Positions 1-13,000 of a DNA stretch of 64,000 bases are shown here, piece by piece. The notes under the pieces are model-generated. The model worked only from the letters and a program-made list of their open reading frames with translations. It had not been told where the DNA came from and ran no database searches. This stretch comes from Trichopria drosophilae (lineage: Eukaryota; Arthropoda; Insecta; Hymenoptera; Diapriidae). Location: positions 26,425,001 to 26,489,000 of the forward strand of contig CM059582.1 in NCBI GenBank assembly GCA_030407085.1, given 5' to 3'. The first letter of the stretch is position 1, and every line of letters begins with the position of its first letter. Both the position numbers and the translations under genes were made by a program.

Positions 1-1984
1 CAATACTGCATGTAATAATTGAACTGCAGGGCTAATGGTATTGTGTATTTCACATCTGTTTAAATGTACAGGAATTAATAAACGATAGATATATAGATAT
101 ATTAGAAATATGAAATGTATTTTTCGAATGGTAAGAGATTAATTTAAATTTTTAAAAAGTAATTTTTTTGTTGATTTACAGGTGATATTTTCTTAATCAA
201 AAATGTTAGCTGACATATTTAGTAGATATTTAATTTGATTATTTCCGATACAAGAGCTGAATTTTGAAATAAATAATAGTAGAAAGTCTACGGTTTACAT
301 TTAAAAATGTTCTCGATGATATTTTTTATTCTAAAGATCAGAAAAATCTTTAAACTAATAATGGGAGTAACTGCATAAGTCATAAAAAATACAATAAATG
401 GCTAGAAACGCAATAGCTGGACGTCTAGTCTATTTGCTAATACGTCAATCCGAAACTACTAATTCCTTGCGCGTCAGGTAAAATGTTTGCACTACGCAGA
501 TTTGCGCAAACGGCATTTAGTCGTGAAAAATGTGTGCTAAGTTATTAGCTTTACCGATAAGTATTATTCTTCGATTATCTTAAAACATTGCTTTTAAAGG
601 ATCTGTCATCGAAAACGTAAAATTTTAGAAATTAACCATCTATAAAATTTCATGACTGAAACAAAACTTTGAATTTTGAATATTATCCAGAAGCCATTTA
701 TTCGATTTCAATTAGTTGAAATTAGATTCTCAGTGACTGAATCAATAATAATCGAGACCTAGAGGATAGATTTAAGAACTGATCACTCAATTAGCACTTC
801 TATCTCGAATTAGTCGCAGCTAGTTGATTGAAAAAACTAAAAAGTTAGTAATAATAACAAATTTTAAAGGCTGCTAAAAATTTAGCTTATAAAAGCAAGG
901 TTAGCACATATAACTACAGATATTTTCTCTTAGTCTTTAGTGTTTCTTAAAATCATTTTGCATCTAATTTATATATAATGCTAGTTACTTCAAATATTTA
1001 ATTGTTTAAATCCAAAATATTGTTTCGTTATTAAATATTTTTGTTGGAAATAATTAGTTTAAACTTTATAATTAATTTTTAAACTGCTGAACAAAATCTT
1101 GAATCAAATGCTAAATGGCGCAACAATCTTCAAAAGAATATTACAATTTCTACATGAATTAAACTTTGTAGACCTACTATAAATAATAATTGTCAAAACT
1201 CTGAATTTATTGTAAATGTAGATCGTCGCTAATCTTGTAGATGATGCGTCGTAAAAGAACAAGAAAAAACATCTTAATACATCATAAAAAACATTTTTTG
1301 TAATTAGTGCTAAATCGATCAGAATGTTGTTAATATTATAAACTATTATTTCCTATTCATTGTCAAGTACAAAAGATTACAATACCTTCAGTGGAATTTT
1401 TTTTTAATTTTTGGTTTACTCTGTTTCAACAATTTTTTAAAAAATTTGATAAAATTAACAAAATGATCGACATTGACCGTCAATTACAACAGCTGACTGT
1501 AATGGTAAAAAATCTTAAGTGTCTAGGTGAACAATCGATCAAGATGTACAGATGGCTAAAAAATTACAACAGGTCTTAGTGATTTCTAGTAAAAACTTGT
1601 CAAGTAATTGATGAGTTGTTTTTAGAGTGTGAAACTGGTATTTTGCGCTACAAATTAATTGTATTAATTAAACACCGCACAAAATTAATTATCTCTTACA
1701 ATTATCGAATTTAAGCAATATTATTGACATACATGAAACTTTTAAGTTTAATATAAGAATTTTTTTAATAGGCTAATTAATTTGTTTCGTTTTATGGTTA
1801 GTTATTTTAATTTTTCCATATACTTCAGGAAATTTATTTATGTAACGAAATAAAAACTCATGAGTGTATTATACTCTGTAAAAACTATATGCAGGTTGTG
1901 GGTGTTTAAAATATCCATTTCTAGTTTAATATATGTAAATAATTTCTTTTACCATAGTTTAATAAGATAATTTTGAGGAAGAAT
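1..1984. other. AT-rich non-coding stretch
   Basis: I see no recognisable exon, repeat with clear ends or RNA gene here. Short open frames exist but start on non-ATG codons and are low-complexity. Confidence 0.5.
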
Positions 1985-2905
1985 ACAAGACCACAAAAAA
2001 AATTTCTTTCGAGATCACTTGAGTCAGAAATAGTGGATCTTATAGATTTTTGATCGCTGCGAACGAATCCGTTATTCGCTTTGGCCCATCACGTCAGGAT
2101 TTTAAGATATCTGATCCGATTTTTGACAATTTAAGGTTAGGATTTATGAAAAATCTGAAACGATGAGTTAACTTGGGCAAAGAATTCGTTCTCAGCGACC
2201 AAAAATCTATAAGATCCTTCTCATCTGATTCAAGTTCTATTAAAAAATAGAACTTGAATCACTGCGTAACACGAGACCGCACATTTTTTTTTGAGAGATA
2301 ACTTTAATCAGAGGTAGTGGATCCTATAGATTTTTGGCCGCTGACTGCGAATTTGTAACTCAAATTGACCCATCACTCAATCAATATATTTATTCCGAAA
2401 AATAGCCAAATGTATCCTTTTTGGCAATTTGAGGTTAGGTGAAATATCTGACATCACGGGTCAAATTGGACAACTAATTTATTTTCAGCAACCAAAAATC
2501 TCTAAGATCCAGTACTTCTGATTCAAGTTATCTCCTTAAAAAATTGTTTTGCCGTCCTTTGTAATTAATCAATGAAGATACTTTTCGACATAAATAACAC
2601 AAGACCGCAAAATTTTGTCTATTCACACAATTTGAATCAGAAGTGGAGGATCTTATAGATTTTTGGTCGCTGAAAACGAATTTTTTGTCCAAGTTAACTC
2701 ATCGTTTTTTATTTTTCACATAACCTAACCTTAAATTGCCAAAAAGTATATTTTTGAATACTTTTCGGATCAGATATCTGAATATCCTGACATGATGGAC
2801 CAATTCGAATAACGGATTCGTTTTTAGCGGCCAAAAGTCTATGAGATCCACTATTTCTGATTCAAGTGATCTGCAAACAATTTTTTTTGTGGTCCTGTGT
2901 AATTC
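1985..2905. repeat. Three consecutive palindromic (foldback/MITE-like) units
   Basis: A block of about 50-90 bp containing GTGGATCTTATAGATTTTTG alternates in orientation six times: forward near 2010, 2310 and 2640, reverse near 2190, 2490 and 2810. This makes three adjacent palindromes, about 1985-2250, 2265-2570 and 2590-2905. Each is edged by a variant of ACACAAGACCGCAAAA or its complement. The outer arms (about 1985-2100 and 2770-2905) also pair with each other and both carry a GGACCATCACGTCAGGAT-like core. That core recurs in elements at 16.8-17.5, 35.4 and 42.1-44.4 kb, so I place this in the same loose family. There is no coding capacity. Confidence 0.7.
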
Positions 2906-5742
2906 ATACATGATTCGGAAAAGTTACGTAATGAAATATAGGTCGACTACACTAACAAATACAAAAATGTCAATAATTTTTACAGAACTATATTTAAAAT
3001 TAACAATTTATAATGCTATAATGTTTTTAAATAAAATAGCGGCTGTTATCTTGTTGAGAGGTTACTAAATACCAAATTTCTATTTTACAGAAATTTGATT
3101 TTATTGTCGGATTTTCATTAAAAGTCGACAATGTATTATAAGATAATCTGCACTAAAATGTTCGAGTGAAAAATTCATGAGAAATTTCGGCTGTATAAAA
3201 TAAATTTTACGCTTTCATAAGAGTATGGTAACTAGTACTATACACTATTTTCTTTCTTTAAGACGACATAACATAGTGAAGAATTTTCTTGTTTTGGTAT
3301 GCATCTTGACACTTGTAACCTTACAAAACAGAATTTGTTGATTTTAATGTAAACGTCTTTCTTGTTATTTTGAAAAAAGTTGCGTTTGTGACAGTAATAG
3401 GTGTTAGCTATAAATTAAAAAATTATAGATTTAAATACATAATTGTCGACCAGGAAACAACTAAAAATATTTTTTTTAAAAAATGTATAATGATTTGAAA
3501 ATTACCGTTTTTTTCGAGATAGAGATATGCAGAAAATGTACTAAAGTAAATTAGTAAGGTACAAAACAGTTCCGGCTATGATAAACTTGAAATTAATTAA
3601 AAATATTGCTAATAGTGGCACTTGATTGGCAACATAAGATATTTTCAATTGTAAATAACTACAAATAATTCTTGAGTAAAAAGAAACTTGAGCTAATTTA
3701 TATTTGTAAAATACTATACATTCTAAAACTGTCATAGAAGAAACAGTAATTTTGATAAGTAATCGCATACATTACTAACTAAATTAAGTAACGATAAAGT
3801 AAACTAAAAATTCCTTAACAAAGAATATTCTTAAACTAATATCAAAAATGTATTAATTTTATTATTTAAACAAATTAGACAATATACGAAGTTATTGAAT
3901 AGTCAAACAAATCCTGCCAATTTTCACCGGCCAATTTTCACCTGCAAATTTTCGCGATTATTTCGTATATGGTTTGCATAATTAAACCGAAACATGCAAA
4001 GGTCACGGAATCTTCACAGTAACAAAAAATATGCATATGCAAACAAAACTTTTTGTTCCGTAGGTTTTGCTTACTTACAAATCGATACCAAATTCGTTTA
4101 TATATTGACGTAACTGAGAACTACCTAAAAATAACTTTTCGGAAATTCGCTGTTACAAATTTATTCATAAACAAACGATTTATCTTTTTATATATGTTAA
4201 CGGAACACTCGAAAATGTATGATGTACAAAGGTGCAAAAATATAGTATAAATATTTATTTAATAAATTAACGTCTTAGTGCGTTTGATTAACATGATATG
4301 CTAAAAGAGATGTAGTAAGAAACGCAAAATGTTATTTCGATACTGCAATTTTCTCACGCTGGAAAATTATATTGACGTAAGATCCATCTCTTAAATATAC
4401 GTCAGTAAACTTAAAAAACTTTTGTGGTATCATGACATATTTGAATGTTGACAAAAATCTTTCGAAGCAAGAAATGTAATATGTACATAAAAGTGCAAAA
4501 TCATAAGAAATCTTTTAAAATATAATCTGTAAACTTTTAATTTTTTGGTTTTCGTTTTCTGTTAAAAAAAACTACATGCTAATTTTATAATTTTAACTAA
4601 ATATAAAATTAAAAAAATTAAAATTTTGTTATTAACATTTTGAAACAACTTTTCTGCACGCCTTATCAATTTTCCTCGCGTCGTAGTTGTTTTGTTCTAA
4701 AACTATTTAGTAGAATTACGTTTATAATTAATTGGGTTTTTAAAATCTTATCTTAATATTGTAAATCTATGTTAACGTTGGATAATAAACTAATCTTGTG
4801 TTATTGAGACAAATAAAAAAATTTCGTACTCTCTATATTAGTACAATAATGGAATGAAACTAATAAAAGTGTCAGCTAAATAATAATTAGTAATCTATTT
4901 CATCTTCTTAATCATTAAAAGTAAGTATTTTTTTACTTAACATTAAATCAGCTTCGATTGTTAAAAATGCATAAGGTCTTAAAATGGAATTAATTCATTT
5001 TTCTATTTTTGTAATTTAATTTGTACTTTTTTATCAAAATTATGTTCAAGTTTAGTAAATACGAAACATTCGGTTTGTGTGTATTAATTGTATAATAAAT
5101 GTTATGAATACCGTACACATCGTATTTGTTTTGAGTTTTAAAGTTTGACTTTGACAAATTTGTACGCATCTTAGTCAGTTTTGACAAATTGATTGAGTAC
5201 AACCCGTCCAAATAATTAACTGGTACATATTTGCGATGATTTCAACTAATTTTTTACACGGGAAAATGTGGACATTAGTGTTAATTAATAATTTAAACAA
5301 AACTACATAAGAACACGAGATTACGTCTAGCTTCGTTGGTACCAATAGTGATAAAAACAGTAAACATCGATATATTTTGTGACAGGTGTCGTATGATTTA
5401 ATAAAGATTAAATTAGTTTATTAATAACTACGGAAATCGTTAGCTAGGCGATAATTTAATACACTGAAAGGAAAAATGTGGAGTCAACTTTTATCAATCT
5501 TTGGAATATGTTTTTATCAAATTTCCAGAAGCTGACGAGATGTCTGAAAATATTGAAATAACACTTTTCACCGTGATATTCTTTAAGCAGTTCCAAAATA
5601 TTATAAAATTTTTATATCATTTTTTTAATTAGGAGTTTAATTTTTAGGTTAGATTTTTTAGCAACGAAAATATACCAAATTTTTCAAAATTTATTACCAA
5701 TATGTATTTTTAAGTTATGACTCTTTGATTTTGAGGACTTAC
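2906..5742. other. AT-rich non-coding stretch, possible intron
   Basis: Nothing recognisable. If the block at 5743-6000 is a minus-strand first exon, this would be the start of its first intron, with further exons left of the window. Confidence 0.35.
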
Positions 5743-6000
5743 CAAAAAGTCGTTAAGCACTTGCACTTGACTTGTTGAGTCAACTAAGTGACACTTAATC
5801 GCGGGCACTTTTCGAATTTAGTACAACGCCGGGCCGCGATCTTAACTCGTACGGTAACGACTAACGACAAGTCGATTGCTAACCGGACCGTGCTCCGAAA
5901 CTACTCAGAGTCGCCTTTCGTCAAGAGACGACTTTCGGTCTTCAGCAGGTTGTAAGTGGGGATCTTCGCGAGGAAGAGGACAGGCACAGTTATAAAGTCC
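5743..6000 (-). promoter_or_regulatory. CpG-rich promoter / candidate 5'UTR first exon
   Basis: This block is far richer in G+C and CpG than its surroundings. On the minus strand it ends in a good splice donor, TTTTTG|GTAAGT, with last exon base 5743, and a TTTATA-type element sits at 5991-5996. That suggests a non-coding first exon of a gene running left out of the window. The strand is not settled: the plus strand offers TATAAAG at 5991-5997 and a weaker donor (GTT|GTAAGT) near 5950. No coding exon that would follow in either direction was found. Confidence 0.4.
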
Positions 6001-6180
6001 ATTTCTTTTTACACTTCGCGTGTGACAAGGTGGTGGTAGTCACTTTTTTCGTACCACCCCCCCTCGACCCACCGCAAAAATTTACTAGAAAACGAGTGGA
6101 AAAATTGCCTTTCCGCAAGGTTACAGGAGTGGGGGAAAACAATCGCATCACGATCATCCGCGATCGCACATGGTCAAATG
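6001..6180. promoter_or_regulatory. GC-rich flank of the promoter-like block
   Basis: Continues the base composition of the neighbouring block, with C-rich and G-rich runs (near 6053-6068 and 6127-6137) and several CpGs. It looks like upstream promoter sequence if the gene runs left. The open frame here is not convincing as coding sequence. Confidence 0.3.
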
Positions 6181-6476
6181 CCAAAAATGACCAAGAATGA
6201 CGTAATATTTTATGGTCATGTTAGATTAAATCATTGCTCTTATTTCCTAATTAGAAAGAATTCACATCTACACGTTTTGAAAAATATGGAGCGACGTTGA
6301 AGGTAACTGTGCAAAAAATCTTCAAGATTTCAGATGAATTCAGTCGCTATGGGACTATCAATCCAGTATTCCACAGACATAAAAATTAGTTGTCAAATGG
6401 TGGCATTCATGGAGAATGATTTATGCTAAGAATATATTGAAATGTTTACAACAATTGGAAACGATGTGCAATATAC
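6181..6476. other. Non-coding spacer
   Basis: AT-rich spacer; nothing recognised. Confidence 0.4.
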
Positions 6477-6478
6477 TA

Positions 6479-7038
6479 CCGGTCAAATATGGGATCACCC
6501 CTGCAGAATTTTGACTGCAGTAAAAGGTTGATTCCTCATCTCCAAGTTAATACAAAGGAATAATATAAAATGGAAATAATACAGGAAACTCTCAGCTTCT
6601 CACCCATCCACGTTCATTTCCGCATCTGTATTTGTCTTTGAACTATGCTCCAATTACTAAAGTAATTTTCCCAAATTTTTATAAAAACACAGGGAAACAT
6701 TACAAAGTGTAATCGAAAACTAATCGTGTCAGCTTTGATTTGCATTTTCGCGATTTGGCCTATTATTTCATTACAAATGTTTATTCAATTTTTAACATAA
6801 TAATAGAATTTTTTTATGTTTAGTAGTACATTTTTATTACCATCAGCCTGTTGAAAATTAGAAAACACGAATTTAATAATTAGAGCACAGTTTAAAGACA
6901 AATGTAGATATGGAAATAAAACGAAAGTGAAGCTGAAATTCTATTGCTTAATTGTTTCCCTGCATTAACTCTGCGATGAGTAATCAACTTTTCATTTTAC
7001 CTAACATTTTACAGGGGTGATTGTGTAGTTTTGAGCGG
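6479..7038. mobile_element. TA-flanked MITE with Tc1-like ends
   Basis: The left end reads TA then CCGGTCAAATATGGGATCAC. The right end, read on the other strand, begins TA then CCGCTCAAAA and continues to CAATCACCCCTG. Matching blocks continue inward (GTTGATTCCTCATC against GTTGATTACTCATC). Length is about 560 bp. TA flanks and this type of terminus fit a non-autonomous Tc1/mariner element. No transposase frame remains. Confidence 0.6.
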
Positions 7039-7040
7039 TA

Positions 7041-7857
7041 GCGTAGGGGACTTCGATGCAGGTTGGACGTAATACGGTTATTTGCTTATAACTCTTCAGT
7101 AGATAATGATTTCGACAAGTTTTTGGTACCATTCGAAAGCTAGTGAGCATACCAGCACTCATATGAATATCTTTTTTTGGTTTTTGAACAAAACAACAAT
7201 TTATAGCCAGTTTTGTGATCGGATTATTTTCGAACATTTTGTTTTCACTACTGCGAGTTGGACACCAAAAGAAAGTCCACTAACAAGTGAAAAATATCAA
7301 AAGTAAAAAAAAATCCTGTAATATTAAAAAGTGAAATAATATTTTATCGTATTTTACGTTTAAAAACCATACAATTAGATATTTATTGAGAACTACATTG
7401 AGCTGTCAGATAGGATATATGGTCGAGAATAAATGAAGTCTCGAGCATTTTAACGATGTCCAATTCGCAGCGAAAAAAGGTGTCCAACACGCAGCATCGT
7501 CGACATTTTTTTCACACCGGAAAAGCATATATTTATCGTCATTACATGTATCTAGTTCTTTTTGCATCTTGAAGAGCAGGAAAACTAACATACAAATATA
7601 TAACGTATATATTGTATGTCATGCAAAGAAGTTACTTTATTAACTTTTAAAAAGTGACAATTTCAATATTTACAAAAATCCAAAAAACGAAAAGACCTTT
7701 TTTTAGTAAGTTTTTAAAGCAATTTTAATAAAGTTTTAACAAAACCATTTGTATCTTGTCTTATGAGATGAATCATTCCTAATTCAGTAGACGCCGTTGC
7801 CATTAGACATTTCCTAAAGATCATGGGGTGTCCAACTCGCAAAACAACTCCCCTACG
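7041..7857. mobile_element. TA-flanked non-autonomous element
   Basis: The termini are GCGTAGGGGACTTCG on the left and, in complement, CGTAGGGGAGTTG on the right. Internal GTTGGAC motifs occur in both orientations near 7070, 7257, 7458 and 7829. It starts at the same TA that ends the neighbouring element. No transposase coding remains. Confidence 0.5.
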
Positions 7858-8974
7858 TATTATAAATTTTATAATATATCTGGTAAATCTTAACATCCTG
7901 TTCTCTCCATGTCAAAATTTTTTAAATTTTTGTAAAATGGTCTGTATGTGCCTTGGTATTAAATAAAAAACGAAAATTTGATGTGCTTTTCAACCCTTAA
8001 TTTAAATACCATTTAACTACACCGTGCGTGATTCATATAGGCGTACAGAGTTTACGGTACAACAGGAAACGTTGCTATAATTGGCAAATATTATATTCCG
8101 TAATCCAAGTTAAGAGTGCAATTACAAGGAAAATACAACTTATTATTCATTATTAATAGCCATATTAATAACAATTTTTCATTTCCTCCTGGAATTAAAA
8201 CAAGCAATAAATTAAAGAAATCCCAATAAACACGTGCTACCTAGACATCAGCCTAATCATTTTTCACAGATATCTTATTTAAATATTTTGGGTATCTCGT
8301 CAATGTTATAATTAGAAGAGAAGCTGGGCATTGTGTTACTATGTCTAGATTTATAAATTCAAGTTTTTAATATTTTTTCCTGCATTTTGGAAGATAAGAT
8401 GTTATATATCGGGGGATGTTGTGTCATAATTACAAAATACAGGATGGCGAAGTCCAATAGGGCATATATTTTCTCCGAATTCGTTGTTTCGTACCCAATT
8501 TTCGCGGGAATTTTTTCGTTGATCCTTCCGTCAGAATTAAATGATTAAAAAATATGAACCCAGTCATTTCATTTCTACACAAATGTGTCGTGTCTTATGC
8601 AATCAGTCACGGGCTACATGTATTGATGTCCAACCCAAATTGTATGTGTTTTCTCTAATTATATAGTAATTATTTATGTAATCTACATAATCTATGATAA
8701 ACATAATTTATTGATATTTAGTATTTACTTAGGGTCAGAAAATAGGAACTGCTATTGAAATAGTAAAAATACAGTGTTTGTATTTGTAATGATGATTCTA
8801 AACTTCACTGCAACGCTGTTATGAACCAGAACATATTTATGCTGAATATGCTCAAGAAATATGAAGCGAAAATCGTGATGGCAGTTAAAAATTGGAATAA
8901 ATTATTTCTACATTTTTACGACAATATCACTGTTATCATAAAAGAAAATGATTGATGGATTTGCTGAACGAACA
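7858..8974. other. Non-coding stretch
   Basis: No gene recognised. A MITE-like start (TACAGGATGGCGAAG near 8439) has no confident partner. Confidence 0.35.
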
Positions 8975-10080
8975 TTCAAGGTTGAACAAATATTTGATGT
9001 ACGTTTTGAACGAGCAAATCACGGTGTTTGTGATGCATTCATTTATTGTTTTCTAGCTAACTTTTTTTGCGATGACAGAAACTAGTTTGCTCGATCAGAA
9101 ACAATGTAAAGGACGAGTGTCAAGGCGGGCGATACTATAACAAATTTTGCCTCCTTAGGATGCTTGACAATCCACCAAAGCTGTTTCTCGAATTATCAAC
9201 TGAAAATGGAAAAAAAATCAACATACACAATGGCAGATTACATGGGATTGTGTACTTCTCAGTGAAGATTAGTAATTTTTAATAGGTTACTAAATAACCT
9301 CGGTCACCACACATTCCTAAAAACTTTGGATATATATGTGGATGAAAATATTATATTGGGTGTTTTTTTCTGCGGGCCTTTAGGACGAAATTTCAAAACA
9401 GCTGATCTAAAATGGCAGATAAACATATTTGCATACTGATATATGTCGAAAGTTTTTGGTAAAGTTTGGTGACCGGGGTTATTTAGTAACCCGTTCAAAA
9501 TTACCAACCTTCGCCGAGAAGTGCAAAATCTCATATTGTATGTTTTTTTCTCATTTTCAGTTGATAAATTGAAAAATGGCTTTGGTGAATTGTTAGGTAT
9601 GCTAAGGAGACCAAATTTTTCCTAGTATTGCCGGATTTGAGGAGGGCTCAAAAAACAGCCTTTTTGACACTCGTCCTTTTGCTAAAAAAATCCACTTTTT
9701 GTATCATAGTAAAGATGGAAATGTTGGATTATTTTCGAAAACAATAGAGACAGATTAAAGTGAAAACATTCGAATTCTCTTCCAATTAATTTACACGCTC
9801 TCTGACCACTTCGCAAAATCAATTTCGAGATATTTATCCAAATCAATAATTTTCACTGGTTCTACTCCCAGCGCATGGGACTTGAACGGCGCATTCTTTT
9901 TGAAAACCTTAAAATAATCCAACCTTTCCATCATACACAAATTTGTGAATGTTTCTAGCCCAATTTGCATTGTTTGTTCCTGATTGAGCAGATGAGTTTC
10001 TGTCATCAGAAAAAAATTAAAAAAGGATCCCAAACATCGTGATTTACTCGTTTAAGACATACGTTAAATATTTATTTATC
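8975..10080. mobile_element. Asymmetric foldback element with a minus-strand ORF
   Basis: Arms centred near 9360 pair outward to about 8980 and 10075. Examples are GACACTCGTCCTTT near 9670 and its complement near 9115, and GAGCAAATCACGGTGTTTG near 9010 with its complement near 10040. The right arm has about 285 bp (roughly 9682-9967) that the left arm lacks. A minus-strand frame of about 80 codons (10033-9791, first ATG a few codons in) crosses that segment. Its sequence is of normal complexity and I do not recognise it. The element is probably a non-autonomous DNA transposon whose left arm suffered a deletion. Confidence 0.6.
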
Positions 10081-13000
10081 ATTGAGTAATAACGAAGATA
10101 AAAATTTGTTTATTTGATTTGAATTGAATCTTATCAATTCCTAAATTTGAAAATCCAAACAGTTTACACCTAATGTAGTCGCAGCGAAATTGCTAGTTAA
10201 TGAAGCCGATGGTAGTAATTCCTCAAAATGAAAAGATTAGCTAAAAAGTGTTGAGAGTTGGCATTATGCAATTATTTAATTTTCTTCATCATAATTTGTC
10301 GTTTCCTTATGCTTCTGAATAGTGCAACGAAAAGTATTTTATTGTATTATTGCTTAAGAAAATAAAACATACAATGCAAATGATGCAGTCAAATTATAAT
10401 CGATTCGATTTATTTCTTGTATATATCGCTGTAATCATTTTTACATGTACTATTGTAATGTAGTAACAAAAATAGGATTCAAAATTGAATAATTCCATTT
10501 AGTTTAATAATTATTTCCAATAATACAATATTTACGTAAAATAAAAATGAAAACAAAAATTTTATCTGTATTTTTGGAAGTGTTTCAGAGAACCGTTACA
10601 AACAACTTCGTTGAAAAAACGTAGAAAAAAGTTGTTGTTTTCAAGTAAACAAACATTTTGAAAACCATCCAAAATTGACGAAGGAATATATTGTTACCAA
10701 AATACAACGCTGAAAGTTTGGCTATTCTTTTTTGTAATACAATATTATTACAGGCTGCTGCAGTGAAATTTCAATCCAGCTCCGTTGAAAAGAGTAGACA
10801 CAAATTACTCCTTGACTTGCATAACGATATAGAATGAAACTGAACTTGACCTTCAACGTGGAATAAAAAAACGATAAAAAAGACATGTTTTTCAATTGTA
10901 TTATAATCATAAAGACACGCATTCAATATTCCTCGTAATATTACAAAAAATTACAAACGTAGCTGCCTTTAAAGGCATGAATGAAATGCTGCACCATGTT
11001 ACTTAATTATGTATAATTTAGTTTTAATTGTCTCTCAACCTTAAACTTTAGTAGCTTTTGGTAGTTTAATGAATTAAAATACAAAATTTGTTGTATCTGA
11101 AATTTTGTAGCAACGCTGTGCAGATACATATAACTGCTCCATATTTTTGAAGAGAAAGCAGGAAGCACATTTCGTAAATGTTACTTTAAACTAATAATTT
11201 TCCACTTAAATCACTCCGAGGTATGCAATTGAAATGGGTAAAACATTTTTGATGAACCCAGTTGATAAGATTTTTTGCGAGTCCAGTATTTTTCAAATTT
11301 TTTTAAATCTAACCCTTTCATAAAATTGGTTATTTTTCATATCACATTCTAAATTTAAATCTAAAGTATTTTGATGGTTTTTGTAATGATCTGTTTGTTC
11401 TTCTGATTTTAAATTCTGGTTCTCGAGTGGAGTCAACGAAACTTTCTGTCAAAACGTTTGATGAAGGACCTATTTGAAGCATGTTCAAACTAAAATTTCA
11501 TTTCTCACTTTTTGTAATTTGTCAGCATGTTATTGATGAATGCTTACATATTACAAAAGACAAACGTCAACATTATGTTTACATGTATTTAAATGGTATT
11601 TATAAATCAGACCAATCTTTAAATGACAAATATACGACACTTATATGTTTAATATTACATTAAAGAAAACTTGATTAATTCGCTTAAATATAATTAAAAG
11701 ATTAAAGTATCTTTTTTTAAATTCCGAGTGATTAATAGCCTTGCTCGAATGACAATGGTAAGTAATGTCAGTTTAATAAGAAATGGAGATCGGGTCAATA
11801 AAAATGGGTGAGAAAAAAAGAGTTGATGTTTAATAAATTAAACAAAAACGTAATACTATTAATGATGAAATTAAAGAATTGATTGTATTCAATCAGTATT
11901 TAATATCGAAAAGATAACTACTGAACTATTTCTATTAATTAAGTTTATCGGATATTTATGATTGTTTATCAAGTCATTCTTTGTAAAAAATTGTCCGTAC
12001 TATTATATTTAGTATAATATTTACTACAATTTAGACAATTGTTGCTTGACTCACATTTATTGGTTTTTTCTGTCTAAGTTTTTTCCAATTTTTATCATGC
12101 CGTTATTGTCTTTAATGATGAAAAGAAAATAATAATAAAACAGATAACCATCATAAAAAGTTGTTGATATTGACAATTACTAAGTGTTAAAATTAACGGA
12201 TAATGATAGTTAAAATTAAGATAAAACCAAATTAAAATCTAATTCGTAAAGGCAATTATTCGACAATAGCAAAGAAATAGATATCTTCTAATTAAAAATA
12301 AAGCCCAATTTGCAAACATTAAGAATGAATGAAACGTTCAGATATTGCTAAATTTATTATTAAAAAACACTATGATAATATATTTCGGCATTTAATACTT
12401 ATAACTAACATTTGTCAAATTAACCTAACCTAAGCTAACCATAACCCATTGTTATTGCATGTAGTTCGCAAATGGAAAAAATTCAAGGCCTAATAATTCA
12501 GTTCAAAAATTGTTTGCTTTACTTAAAAATGGCCGTGGGTCGAAAAACCGAAAAAATCGAAAAATATCACAAAAACAGTTATAAAGCCGACAATCAAAAC
12601 ACGGATACATAAAAAAAATAGACACATTGACAAATGGACAGACATTCTTTAAAACGTCGGTTTTTTCACTGTCGGCTTTTCGAATGTCCATTGTTTGACT
12701 GTCGGTTTTCTTACCTATAGACTTTTGTTATTCGGTATTTTGACTCGAACCGGTTATTGTTACTTAGAGTGTACATTATACTAAAATTAAAAGTTTGGAG
12801 GATTTGACCAGAAAGCAAGAGGCGCATTCGTTATAGAACGATAAAAAACATGATTTTTCTTACCTAATACCGTTAAAAATATATGTATTAATAACAGTAT
12901 AATTTTCTAGCAGAAAATTGTTACACTTAAAGATCATAAAATGTTCCGTTACCAATGAACCCGTTGCGTTAACCGTGGTTGTTAAATCTCAGCGCCAACT

